64,000 nt of DNA from Cladopsammia gracilis. Taxonomy: Eukaryota > Cnidaria > Anthozoa > Scleractinia > Dendrophylliidae. Below, in pieces: positions 23,701-34,110 of the stretch. Positions within the stretch are counted from its first letter, which is position 1. The number at the start of each line of letters is the position of its first letter. Where the stretch lies: positions 62,001 to 126,000 of the forward strand of contig JAJGOT010000058.1 in the NCBI GenBank assembly GCA_022457155.1, written 5' to 3'. The notes under the pieces were generated by a model. That model worked only from the letters and a program-made list of their open reading frames with translations, was not told the origin of the DNA and searched no databases. The position numbers were made by a program, and so were the translations under genes.

Positions 23701-24927
23701 AGCAAATCAGTTCAAAGTCTAAATCTATTTTAAAAATAAATTTATAATCAAAAAAATACTTCTGCATGCCTTTTAGCACAACTCCAACCATTCAATTTTA
23801 TAATTAATAATATCTTTTGATGGGTACCTTTAGTTTGAGTGAGGTGCAGGATTGCAGAAAATTAATTCAGTTTTTTTGTAACAAAGCATGATACAATGGG
23901 ATGTATTGTTATTCAATGTGATAGAGATACGATTTCCATCTCATTAAACAAGTTTTCTGCAATCCCGCACCTCAGTATACCAAACGTATAGACATTTTTA
24001 ATAAATACCACAATGCATCATATTTTTCCGCTAACGACGTCAAACATATTCTTTTGAATTCTCTTTACAATTCAAAATAATACAATAATTATTGACATCA
24101 ACAACAGAATATGATGCATTCTGGTATTTATTAAAAGGGTCTATAGGGATATGTAAATAAGTGGCTGGGTATTCTAAAATCGCTCCTTAATTTTACTTTA
24201 AATTGACGGGGCACTACGCAGCTCTTACAAGGTCTTCTCTGATTTGCTGAGAAAACAATAGAACAAACACAATAATGGACCCTAGACCTAAAAACAACAT
24301 AGCTGTGTGATATACAAGTCCAATGAAATTAGAGGTTGTTAAGAGCTGCGTGGTATCTGAAATGACGCAAACAAAAACAACGTTTTATATAATATTATTC
24401 CCTGATACCGAAGGTATTTTCGACGTCATACAAACAATCAATCAATCAATCAATCAATAAACTTTATTTAAATGTCAAAGACTGCCTAGCCAGGGAGAAA
24501 TCTCCCTTACTAATATGGGGACATTCTAAAAATTAAATTAAAATAAATAAATAATTACTAGTAATAATTAAAAAACTATGTACAATAGGATATCTAAACT
24601 ATTTACAATAAAATTACAATTTAAACCTGAAAAGCAATAAAATAATAAAATTTCTTTAAAATTATTACTATATTTTAGGAAGAGCACAGGCCGCAACCTC
24701 TGCACCCATCGTCAATTAATTCACTTAATTGACAAACAAACGCAAACTGTATTGCTACGTGTAGTTGACGCTGTAGAGCGTTTTCATTATAAAACCAAGA
24801 TGGCGGCCGCGTGACAGCGTTGTTCTAAACCAAGTTTTCAGTTTATAAATAAACTTTTAAAGGTAATAACGTAAGAGCATCACAATGTTTAGCTCGGAAA
24901 CTTACTAAGCGCTCTTCTCTGCAACAT
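17769..24927 (-). CDS. TARG1/OARD1-type macrodomain protein with basic N-terminal presequence
   Basis: Five coding exons join in frame: 24927-24906, 21915-21839, 21073-20902, 18501-18440 and 17987-17769 (183 aa). All borders are GT-AG; the exon 3 donor (gttcta) is weak. Residues 40-183 follow the TARG1 macrodomain: SSMAHCVSVDLQMTGGIT at 57-74, FKK at 77-79, VGEVAV at 94-99, IYHLVTR at 108-114, IPRLGTGEDRLDW at 147-159, ending ITAYTVR. TARG1 enzymes bind ADP-ribose and remove it from glutamate/aspartate using a Lys and an Asp. The Asp appears kept (D155), but by eye the Lys position is Arg114, so the classical lysyl-intermediate chemistry may be lost. Residues 1-33 (MLQRRALTFFRCKGLQF...) are basic with no acid until residue 26, like a mitochondrial presequence. 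Exon 1 is short and is the least certain part. Confidence 0.83.
18745..20055. repeat. 69 bp minisatellite, 19 copies, in intron 4 of the macrodomain gene
   Basis: The unit (gcacctggacactgctagag, then cacaaccctggattcctctc, then cagtattgtgttaagttaag) repeats every 69 bp for 1311 bp, which is 19 units. Copies differ by a few substitutions only. Because 69 is a multiple of three, open frames run through the array on the minus strand at 18697-19323 and 19372-20013 (unit SRCHRRLNLTQYWRGIQG...). A CGA-to-TGA change splits them near 19371. No start context, splice link or known domain supports translation. Confidence 0.92.
21214..21684. mobile_element. MITE in intron 2 of the macrodomain gene
   Basis: The left edge aaagtgcacctaactcccaa and the right edge (complement, aaagtgcacctaaccccaaa) frame 470 bp. 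The two halves are broadly palindromic throughout (tctatgtacgttgaaaag / ttttcaacatacatagag), with a poly-A/T-rich centre. Confidence 0.75.
22012..23155. mobile_element. Tigger/pogo-like mariner-family element, intron 1 of the macrodomain gene
   Basis: The left end tacagtcaaacctcttataa and the right end (reverse complement tacagtcgaacctctattaa) match the terminal style of Tigger/pogo elements that insert at TA. Subterminal tgactgcttaa/gaggt repeats occur at the right. The middle has been occupied by another element (22326-22944). No intact transposase. Confidence 0.7.
22326..22944. mobile_element. Nested DNA element with gcgttaattt subterminal repeats
   Basis: The left edge cttattataggaaattaacg and the right edge (reverse complement ccttattataggaaattaac) form inverted ends of about 34 bp. 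The unit gcgttaattt/aaattaacgc recurs more than ten times near both ends. On the minus strand around 22690-22600 a short frame ending in an acidic tail (SDSDNDEDELEIL then stop) could be the last residues of a lost transposase. Confidence 0.7.
23841..23973. mobile_element. Short inverted-repeat element
   Basis: gaggtgcaggattgcagaaa at the left is inverted at the right (tttctgcaatcccgcacctc) with an AT-rich centre, about 133 bp in total. Confidence 0.6.
23987..24145. mobile_element. Short palindromic element
   Basis: tatagacatttttaataaat at the left and its near complement at the right (ending gtctata) pair, together with inner arms aatgcatcatattttt / gaatatgatgcatt. It forms a hairpin of about 160 bp next to the element at 23841-23973. 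A further small inverted pair, acgcagctcttacaa / ttgttaagagctgcgt, lies at about 24216-24350. Confidence 0.6.
24433..24530 (-). mobile_element. LINE-like 3' tail with (ATTG)n microsatellite
   Basis: Read on the minus strand: a small hairpin (aagggagatttctccct), then gacatttaaataaagtttat, then a tetranucleotide run (attg)n. This is the layout of a CR1/L2-type 3' end, in which the element terminates in short tandem repeats. The body is not preserved. Two similar tails are at 27925-28020 and 48060-48155. Confidence 0.55.
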
Positions 24928-25060
24928 ATTGCCTCCTTGGGACGAAAATTCGATTGCTAAACCGCACCACACTAACCCACGACTCCCTTTCCGACAGGCG
25001 TTCGTTTACAACCTCGTTCCCAGGTTACCCGGATACCCGAGGGTTAGTGGCCTTGGGCCA
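24796..25060 (-). promoter_or_regulatory. Presumed promoter region of the macrodomain gene
   Basis: GC-richer DNA surrounds the small first coding exon (24927-24906). It includes a YY1-type caagatggcggc at 24796-24807, about 100 bp inside intron 1, and a stretch with cgttcccaggttacccgg at 25015-25035 upstream. YY1 sites often lie just downstream of start sites. The transcription start itself is not determined. Confidence 0.4.
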
Positions 25061-25194
25061 AACTGAAGACAACCAGTGAATCGGCCAGTGTACTGCACGT
25101 GTAAAAATTCAAACAAAACAAACTTGTCTTTTCATGTCATTTTTTTTTTTTCACGATAAAAAAGAAATTTTTATAAGCTGGTCAGTTGAGGCGG

Positions 25195-25560
25195 GGGTCG
25201 TGAATTTCAATGAAATTTTAAGAAGGGGGATAGAAGAAAGAAAATGATTTTTGGACCAACAGACAGTTGCTACCCCAGGTTGATAGTGGAGTATTGTAGT
25301 GTCCATCTACTATATTTTAACTTCAAATTATAATTTCAAAACTACATTAAATCTTCAATGTTTCTTATTTCCTTAAATTTTACAAATCCTTTGAGAAAAA
25401 CGTTTCGCCTCCAAAGCATACCCAAATTTACAAAACACCCCAGGACATAGATTCATGAGATGAGCAGAGAGTTTTTGGATTGCTTGATACGTGAACGAGA
25501 TATTTCCATTAAACCCATGTTATATGGCGGAAAAATGACATTCAGCCGCCAACGATATTA
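25195..25560. repeat. Dispersed repeat, copy 2 of a pair
   Basis: Matches 12495-12880 in the same orientation, for example agaaagaaaatgatttttgg, ttttacaaatcctttgagaa and catagatt. No recognisable termini or coding sequence. Confidence 0.6.
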
Positions 25561-25982
25561 AAAGAACTTAACCTAATGATACCCTACAGAACTCCAGAGA
25601 TTGAAGATCGGCTTGATGTGACCGACGGGTTGTCCCCGATTTAATACGGAGGACCGTGAGGTTTTCTAAATAGAAAATATATGGGGATCATCTCGGGGAC
25701 ATTGAGTTAAGTGCCCTACATCGAGAGATGTCCGTATTAGAAATATCTGTATTAGTAATTAGTGAAGTATCCGTATTAGAGAGGGTCAGATCGAGAGGAG
25801 GTGTCTGTATAATATAGAGGAAGAAGTGTCCGTTTCAGAAACTGAGGTATCCTTATTAGGGAGGCCTCCTAAGCCCCTTATTAGAGTGATGTCCGAAATG
25901 AGAGGTCAGTAAGTCCGTTCAATGTCTGCCTTGAGTGCGTCTTAATTGGCAAAATATGGCTTTCAACACGTAACCTGGAAAG

Positions 25983-26340
25983 ACATCATCATCATCGTCA
26001 TCATCATGTCTCATCGCGCCAGTAGGCGCATAAGGCCGTCACGCTTTCTGACCAATGCTCTCAGTTTCGGGCCCCTGCTTTCGCCACATTCCAGCTTGTC
26101 CATCCCGCTCTCTCCCTCTCTTTTTCAACCGTCCTTCTCCATGTTGTCTTCGGTCTCCCCCTTGCTCTCCGTCCCTCGGGTGCCCACCCCAATGCTGTAA
26201 AACAATCATTCTCGTCTTCTTTCCTTAGTACATGTCCTAGCCAATTCCACCTTCTCCGTCGTATCTCACAGCTGATGTTGTTGATGTCCCCCATCTCCAC
26301 TGCTCTGTTGTTAGATATTCTTTGCTGCATTGACATTGGA
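25983..26340 (-). pseudogene. 5'-truncated LINE, C-terminal reverse-transcriptase tail
   Basis: The minus-strand frame from 26336 reads [20 protein letters not shown] then [19 protein letters not shown]. This is the highly characteristic C-terminal region of non-LTR endonuclease/reverse-transcriptase polyproteins (RTE/jockey-like). It frameshifts after about residue 90 and ends in a (ATG)n-like tail (catcatcatcatcgtcatc at 25985 on plus). Everything upstream of about 26340, including the polymerase motifs, is missing, as expected of a 5'-truncated insertion. Confidence 0.8.
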
Positions 26341-26712
26341 AACTGCTGAGTCTTCGTTCGTCGGCTTACAGAAAAGATCGTCGAGACTTCTCAGTTTACT
26401 CAGGGAACACCTGACTCGCTTTGAGCTAGAATCAAACTTCTGCATCAAAGTTTCGCAAAACATTGCGGCTCCAAGAGTTCCCTTCCTAATTGTTTCAGTC
26501 TTAAAATTCTGTCGATGAGAGAAACTCTAAAGCCTATAAACATGTTGGACTTTTTATGGCGCATTTAATAAGCTGTTTGCAGTCACAGTTATAGTTATTG
26601 TATGTAGTAGTCCATGGCTCACTGGAAGACCATTTGTGTGATCCCGTGCTGAAAGCTAAAAGATGAAAGAAGTTCGGGGTATGACCCGGCACACCGAGTT
26701 CTCTGCGGAGGA

Positions 26713-27352
26713 CAGAGGTGGAACCTCGATTTAACGAACCTCTATATAACGAAGTCCTCGGTAAAACGAACGATATTCTTCAGCCCGACAAAATTACAAG
26801 TAAAATGTATGAAACAGAACCTCGATATAACGAAATCCTCGTTATAAAGAACATAATCCGGCAGCCCAAACGTAAAATCTACTCCGATATATTAAACGAA
26901 CGAATGTCAACGCACGACAAAAGATGAATGCGGAACAGACCGCAACAGTGTGTGCTATAGGACAAACTGAAAGGTATAACCTGTACAGTTTTCCAGTGCT
27001 GTAGTTATATGTACAATGTACTGTAACTTCATACAGGCATTAAAGTGCAAATGTTTGTTCAGATCCGGAAATACGTAACACCGTTACAAAACAATTATTA
27101 ACTATATCTCGATATAACGAACATTTTGGTTCTTTTTCCGCAAATTCTTTATAACGAGGTTTTTAGCCTGCGTGGTAGGCGCATGAAAATCGCGCGAGGG
27201 AGACACGCGAGGAGGAAAGTAGCTCCTTTCCTCCTCGCGTGTCTTCCTCGCGCGCCCCGTTCTTTCTTGCGCCCATTATTTTCATGCGCCTGCTACGCAG
27301 GCTACGAGGTTTTTGATATAACGAACCCTCGATATAACGAACCAATTTCACA
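26713..27352. mobile_element. Tigger/mariner-like remnant with cctcgatataacgaa repeats
   Basis: Starts gtggaacctcgatttaacga and carries repeated cctcgatataacgaa or close variants near 26725, 26820, 27110, 27318 and 27333. This matches the terminal and subterminal style of Tigger-like elements. The opposite inverted end is not evident, and a foldback element has inserted at 27165. Confidence 0.55.
27154..27314. mobile_element. Foldback element with perfect 11 bp target duplication
   Basis: The element 27165-27303 begins agcctgcgtggtaggcgcat and ends with its complement. The arms contain cgcgcgaggga and gaggaggaaag with their complements, so the whole is a nearly complete hairpin. It is flanked by identical acgaggttttt at 27154-27164 and 27304-27314. 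Direct duplications of 9-11 bp and long inverted repeats fit Mutator-like transposition. Confidence 0.8.
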
Positions 27353-27924
27353 AGCTAATTCAAGGTCATGCCCTTCGATCGAATATGACTGTTTAAATCC
27401 AGTTATAATAATTATGTTTAACAGATTATACCTCTTGTCTCAGGAGCTATCGACTGAGCCGAGTGAGTCCATTTATTTACATAAACCATCCGGTTGGAAA
27501 TTTCACGCGTGGTAAAACTTTAAAAAATGCACCCATTTCAGTTGGAAAGTGTGTGCCGGTGTGTGGAGTTCCATGCGAGATATCGACATTTCTTGTTCCA
27601 TTTGAATGGTAATTACCCTACCTGTTAAAACATGTCAAACTTAACAGTGCTTAGCCAAATTATTCAGGAAAAGCGACAAGGGTGCGTTCGATTGCATGCG
27701 ATTTGCCTTTTTCTGGCTAAGAACCCACTGGATGCCACTACAAAACCCTTCAATCGGTCAAATTTAGCTTGCGTGGTAGGTGCCAGTTTATTAGGGTGAA
27801 ACGATGCTTAAATAAACCGGAGCCTTGACGCAAGCGGATCTGAATCTACAATTGTTGTAAAAAGATATCTTTATCAAGAGTCAATGTGTCTCTAGTTTAT
27901 CCATATTTCAAACGCACGCCATAA

Positions 27925-28020
27925 TAATAATAATAATATAAGTAATAATAATAATAATAATAACTTTATTGAAGTGTCAATGTATTTAGCTACAAAAAGA
28001 GCTAATTATGTGGATCTAGA
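27925..28020 (-). mobile_element. LINE-like 3' tail with (ATT)n microsatellite
   Basis: On the minus strand: the hairpin agctctttttgtagct, then gacacttcaataaagtta, then (ttatta)n. Same layout as the tail at 24433-24530. Body not recognisable. Confidence 0.55.
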
Positions 28021-30920
28021 ATTTATATAATTGTAAAATAAAAGATAATAAGAATATAAGAGACTATCATGGATATATATAAATAAATAAGCATGAGTCA
28101 ATTTTTGCAAAGAAAGCATCAGATTAACTACTGTTGTTGTCCATGTGTCTTGCAAGATCTGTTTTGTGTGTCTGTGCTCGAACGACTTGAAACTAGGCAA
28201 CGCTCTTATCTCACTACTTAATTGGACCAAATGAATGGCCCTAGAAATCTAATCGAGTGCCTTCCATAGTAATAATATTAAAACGAGGCATCTCAAAGAA
28301 GAAAATCACCCAATCAGAAGGTCGTATATTCTTGCATATTCTGTGGTATTTCACGGTATTCGTTGCGGTCCTGTGTCAGACCTGTGGTACTGTTTGTTAT
28401 GCTTTACATGGTAGTATTTCCGCCATGCCACCGTCGTCCATTTTCAATCCTTTGCAATCCAACGTCGACCATTTTTTTTTTGCAATGACCGTGTCATCGA
28501 ACCTAACCTAATCTAATTTTATTTATTTTTTATTTTTTTTTTTATTTTCCAACCTAATTTTATTTTTTAGCGCTAAATAAATTTTTCACCTTTACACACG
28601 ACCCCACAGAATAAAGGTTTCCTACCGTTTACCACTAACTCAATCGAAGTGCCCGATTGCGTTCAGCCTGGATTGCGTTTGAAAGCCTGTGTACAGCCGC
28701 CCCCTTCCCTCGATAAAGAGGCGACTGTACACGAGCTAGCGTTCGATTTCTCCAAAGTTCTTGTTAGAGTTCGATTGTGTCTAACTATCGAACCCAATCG
28801 AACCCAACCATCGATTGTGTTCGATTGGGTTCGACTGAGATCGATTTTGGTTCGATCACGCCGGGTATGCTGGAAAAATTAAATTTAGAGACTTTATTCA
28901 AACTCGCTTAATGTATGCAATAATACTATAAAAGAATTTACTAAACAACACAACAGCTGACACTACATAGAAAACAAGAAGGAAAGTTCAAGAAGGAGCT
29001 GGGGAAAAGGCACGAGGTTCTGACAAACGGCAAAACCCACTCAAGCCAATTAAATCTTCATCAGTTTTTTTGCGCTCTGCATGTCGAATATTAATACGCT
29101 TTCATAAACGATACTATTATAAAGAAGCTAACATCTATTAATAGATTGAAAAAACGTCTAATTTCGCACTGATTACAATTGTTATGTCACGATTTTTACT
29201 TGGTGTCCATTGTGTTCCAAACACTGGAGTATTCACTGGACTTGCCACACCACCCACAGATCGTCGCGTCTCAGTTATAAAACATCTTTTGTTTCACTTC
29301 AGATATAGGTTGCTGGACTAAATAGACCTAAATAGTCTAAATACATCGCTAAACATCCGAAATGTTCATTCTCACGGTAGTAATAGGTATGATTTCCAAC
29401 CGAGCTATCAACGCAGCAATGGCGGAAACTGATTGACTAATTTTTGGGAGCCGAAATTCTTGTCATTCGTGCACGAAATCAAAAAAACAAATACAAACAC
29501 ACAAACGATAACATCTTGACGCTATTAACTTGTTTTTAGCCTTTCCGTTTTCACAGCCGGCTTAGGTGGAACCTTATCTGGAGTATCAGGAATATACATT
29601 TGCAGACATGAAAATTGAAAAACACTTGGAGCCGACGAAGGCATTACCAAAAAATAGCTTATCCTAAATTTCCATGCTTTGGGTCGAAGTAAACTCTATT
29701 TTTATGCAAATTGTTTAAATTATTGTTTGTGACCGCCAATATGGCCGCCGCGAAAACCACCCATAAAGGCCATTTTACAGATGCGATTTTGCACTTTTGT
29801 CGCGCTGATGTAAACCAGTAGTGATTTCAGTGTGATTTGTCCCCGCGATATCGCAGAGGTTTCGAACATGACCTAATGCAGCAATTTCTGGAAAATCACA
29901 ACAAATAGCAGCAAATATTGCACCCGAATCGCACAGAAATCGCCGCTAGTTTAATTACACTTGCGACAAAAGTTGCATTGGAGAGCGCGACAAAAATCGC
30001 ATGTGCGGTAAAGACCGGGATAACTAAAACTCAGGGCTGGCTAAAACTACTAGTACAGAATACATCTTCACTTTGTCTTTCATCGTACAAAAGGAACCGT
30101 TTTCATCAGCTCTCTTATCTTATCTATTCAGCTCTTAAACAATTTCTTTGCAGACAACAAAAGTTCGCTATTAATCAATCTTAATCTCCCACATCGACGA
30201 ATTGATCAAACACCAATATCACAAATGCACATAAAATTACCAAAAGATTTTCATGATCCATAATCCACAGAGATAACAAACGATTTCTCTCTCTCTTTTG
30301 TCATAAGGCTTAACTGAACACTCCGTCGTAGTTTAGATCTTTTATTTGGACCCTTCGGTTTTCGTAATCATCGAACTTATGCAAAAGGTGGGGCTGTTTT
30401 CTTTTTTCGGAACATGTGTGTGGCAAACACTCTCAGGGACAAAGACAGAAGAAGTGTATACATACATTCCACGTTGAATTTCTAAATAAAATCTACAGAG
30501 CACTCTCGGACACCACGCAAGTTAGCTGGTAATTGTTAATAAAAAATGGACATTAATTTTTGGGTTTCCTTAGATGCAAATATGTGTTTTTCTTCTGAAC
30601 TTCCTACCATTACCTATAGTGACCGTATGGCGATGGAAAATTGAGGGTGGTTACTAAGTAAGTCAAATCAAATTAAAGCGTGGTCACTAAGTTAACATAA
30701 AGTTATTTGTTTTTCCTTACCACCACGGATTGTATATAAAAAATACTAAATTCAAAACCTAAACAAGGCAACTGAACGAAATTAAAAATTGTAAATGAAA
30801 GGACCACTCGACAAATTCGAAATACTGGATCCCTGGGAAGGATCTGATCAGCGAAATTAAATAGAAACAAATGAAATGAAAGGCTGATCGTACAGTAAAG
30901 GAATATATTTCAGTTTTAGC
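28021..30920. other. Intergenic DNA with scattered simple repeats
   Basis: No gene recognised over 2.9 kb. Notable content: T-rich runs at 28470-28560; ttcgattg/caatcgaa motifs at about 28640-28860 in both orientations, suggesting a decayed foldback element; a probable MITE with gccattttacagatgcgatt at 29770 and a partly inverted aaaaatcgcatgtgcggtaa near 29993; and mariner-like ggtggttactaag / gtggtcactaagtta near 30640-30690. Confidence 0.35.
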
Positions 30921-30921
30921 G

Positions 30922-30955
30922 ATTAATTTCGAACAGCACGGCCGTTCTTCATCAG
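30922..30955 (-). other. Hammerhead-like core, Penelope-type end
   Basis: On the minus strand: CTGATGA (30955-30949), one extra A, a 4 bp stem GAAC/GTTC (30947-30931) and GAAA (30930-30927), followed by TTAATCGC. The order is that of a hammerhead core but no canonical stem III plus NUH site can be drawn, so activity is doubtful. It shares the extra A with the core at 13498-13528. Confidence 0.45.
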
Positions 30956-31591
30956 GGTATATAACCGTTTACCCCTAGAGAAGTACCAAAACCAGATATC
31001 AAGACAACAAATATTTTAACAGATTTATTGACGTTAAGTTCGTTGTCGTGTCAAAACTTTCGAAAGCACTGACGTCAGTTTTCACCTTTACGGTACCGTG
31101 AAAGCTAACCTTGGCTATTTTTAAAGTTGAACAGGAACCGAAACCACATTTTTGACCCCCTAAAGGATACGACGATGATAGAAAAAAAGAAGCCATCGGC
31201 GTTTTTGCCAAAAATTAATTCCCGATAACGTTTTTTTATTATTTTTTAAAATTTTTGCTTAACTTGAATGACCTTGACACTATACGCCAGATAACTAACA
31301 AATGATCTAGCTTTTATCATTACTCTGTTGGTCCCCAGTTTCTAATTAAACGATAATTCCTTCAGGTGAATGGAAGCTGAGTCAAGGGGCAGCCTTTTAG
31401 CTTATGACTTCCAGTGAGACGGTCTGGTTGGGACTGATAGCCGTAGTTGTCCACAACATTATCCGTCAGTGCCGTGTTCATAAAACTGTTAGCTGAGAAG
31501 TAAACACTACTTAACGGTCCTTAACCGATACCGACATTGCAGCTGAGAAACGGCTGAAACCATCTTATATGTCGGATAGCCGTTATACACT

Positions 31592-32140
31592 TGGAGGAGG
31601 GCATAATTGGGGTTTTCGGTTTTTCGGTTTTGGTCTTTTTTGAGATCGGTTTTTCGGTTTTTGCCAGGCAAAATTTCCGGTTTTTCGGTTTTTGCAACCG
31701 TTGTGAGTTTCAGTTTTTTCTTTTTTAAACATCCGGTTTTCGGTTTTTATGAGGTTTTTCAGTTTTGTGTTTTCCTCTCGCTTAGTTTCTACTTTTCATT
31801 TAACCTCGATCAACCCGTGTAGGTTCACGTGATGCGCCATCCAAGTGATGTTGCCGGTAAAAGTGGCCCACAACCGTGGGGCATTAGAAGTTTTGCCTAA
31901 TTCTATGAAGAAGATAGACGAACTTATAAAAATCGCCTATAGAGGGTGGCCGCTTAGTACAAGGCCGTTATATACAGGTTCCACTGTAGTTATGATTTCG
32001 CTGTGGCTGATGAAGGGTCAGGGGTTTACGCTAGGTTTGTGAATTTGCTATTTTGATCATTATGTTCGGCGGTTTTTCGGTTTTTCACGAAAACTTTGAG
32101 CGGTTTTCCGGTTTCTTATACGCCCCAATGCTCCCCTCCA
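31592..32140. mobile_element. Element with cggtttttcggtttt repeats
   Basis: The left edge ggaggagggcataattgggg and the right edge (reverse complement tggaggggagcattggggcg) are imperfect inverted ends. Tandem-like copies of cggtttttcggttt lie inside both ends (31610-31760 and 32070-32115). The interior contains a mariner-type fragment (ccgttatatacaggttccac near 31966). Noncoding. Confidence 0.55.
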
Positions 32141-32443
32141 CTAGGCAATGTTACGTCCAACTTGTCTTGTAATTTGTCGGCGACACAAGTTGCGTGAAAA
32201 AATTACCTGGTGAAACATAACCTGCAACAAACATTTTTCGCGATTTATTTGTACTAGAAATGGTTGTGAGAAGTTGAAGTCGTTTCTACTTTTCGCAACG
32301 CCCATTCTCGGTTTAGCTACGCTGCATTGAATTTTCCAAGTGTTGCGTAGTCGGTAACACTTCCTGTGCTGCCGATCTGCAATGCGTCTCGCAATTTTCA
32401 TACGTGGCGACGCACTACACGTGCGTGTATGCGCCCAAGTACT

Positions 32444-32552
32444 TTGCGGTCACAATCTCGTTCCCAGAGTCCGCGTTACCCTTGTCCAGCGGAACGAGCA
32501 ATTGCTCAGGACAAGGGTAGCGCGGACTCTGGGAACGAGATTGTTGCGATCA
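32444..32552. mobile_element. Small foldback element with 9 bp target duplication
   Basis: The element 32453-32543 begins caatctcgttcccagagtcc and ends in its complement. Inner arms pair ttacccttgtcc with ggacaagggtag. It is flanked by ttgcggtca (32444-32452) and ttgcgatca (32544-32552), which match at 8 of 9 positions. Confidence 0.7.
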
Positions 32553-32783
32553 ACTTTGCGAGATGAGTTGCACGAAACATTGCTCAGTGTAACACCACCT
32601 TTACCATGAAAAATAATATATATAGTGATACCTCTTTACAACACCCTCGAACAAAATTGTTGTTGTAGCTAGTGAAGAAGTTGTCATTATGGGGATTGAA
32701 TAAGAAGCAAAGGACCGTGAACGAAAATGCTGCCGGTGTACGTAGGATCTGTAACAGATCTAGTCAGCCAAAAATAGAGATAC

Positions 32784-33096
32784 AATCAAAGTATAGAGCA
32801 AGGCTGATACTGCGTAGAACATTTAACGCGACAACGACATGATAGAGCCCAAACTGAAAGCCAAAATGCAACCGTGGACAGCTGTTTCGACCTGGTTTGG
32901 GTCTCGTCCACCACGTGCGATTTGGTAGAGAACTGGCGTTCGCTTTTCTATCTTTTTGCTGCTACACCGTGCTGACGAGACCGACCAGAACGAAACAGCT
33001 GTCCAAGGTTGCATTTTGGCTTTCAGTTTGGGCTCTATCATGTCGTTGTCGCGTTAAATGTTCTACGTAGTATCAGCCTTGCTCTATACTTTGATT
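32784..33096. repeat. Long inverted repeat, arms of about 107 bp
   Basis: The left arm (32784-32890, starting aatcaaagtatagagcaagg) is repeated almost base for base in inverted orientation at 32987-33096, with a loop of about 95 bp. Transcribed RNA would form a hairpin of about 107 bp. No coding potential seen. Confidence 0.85.
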
Positions 33097-33689
33097 ATGG
33101 GGAGATATAACAAGTTGGTATAAGGAAACATGGCTGCTGTCCGGAGAGGTTGGTCGTTGCGGACAAGGTGGCCGTTAGTAGAGGCTCGCTGACTTTATTA
33201 CTGCGCCTTTCAATAACACGTGGACTGTGACGTTTAAAGCCGGCCCAACTAATTAAGGCTTACCGGCAGAAACTGACAAAATGGATAGAAATTCACTAAT
33301 CACAACCCACAAACATGACTTTTTAACCATTTTGCGTGAAGCATCGTTGCATGTTTCCTGAGACGTCCTATGATATTTGCAGCAGTGAAAAACGAAACTG
33401 TGGGCTGAGTTTTGCACTTCAGAGATCGCGCGTTATCAGTTGAGAAGTGCAATAAAGAGACAGTGTCCCGACAATATATCGGCGAAATTCTCTTTCCTAA
33501 TTTCCACGTTATATTGCCAAAGACCGCCAAATATACAACTCAATTGGATAAAATGATTCCACAGAGCACGGCAGAACAATTTGTTTTGGGATAAATTGCA
33601 GGATTACAAGGATGGAAGAGGATTACAAGGATGGAAGTGGATTACAGTTCATCAAATTTGATTTCGTGACAGGGGGTCCAGGAATCAAA

Positions 33690-34110
33690 TTTGATTTTCT
33701 GGTCCGGGGGTGCGGGGTACTCCCTTATATACCGTCACTATATAGGTATGTGCCGCCCGATAGGGTAGGCTTTTGAGGTGCTCAGTCCTTAAATGGGGTA
33801 TCCGTTTTGGTATTTTTGGTATTGTGATCCTTAGATATTCCTTAGATAGGGTCACTAAATTGCAGTATCCACCCCAACGCGCAAAACGAAAAAGATATGG
33901 TCTATTAAAACTGTACTACACGCCTGTATTGGGCCTTAAAAAGGGTATCAAATCTCGATTTTCTACCCTTAGATCGGGTCAGGGTTTGAGAACCTTGGCG
34001 GCACACACCTATCCTGAATTGTCGGGAGTACCCCCCCCCCCCCAACCTCGGGCTTTCTGGTCGAACCTCCGAGATTCTTCGGCCATTATTTTGTCCCTTA
34101 AGTAATTTTG
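33690..34110. repeat. Dispersed repeat ending in a C-tract, related to 59086-59225
   Basis: Contains ggggtactcccttatat at the left and gtcgggagtacccccccc at 34020-34040 as inverted ends. Internally cccttagatcgggtcaggg and aaaaagggtatcaaatctcg resemble the repeat at 59086-59225, which also ends gggagtaccccccc. Old noncoding repeat family. Confidence 0.5.
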
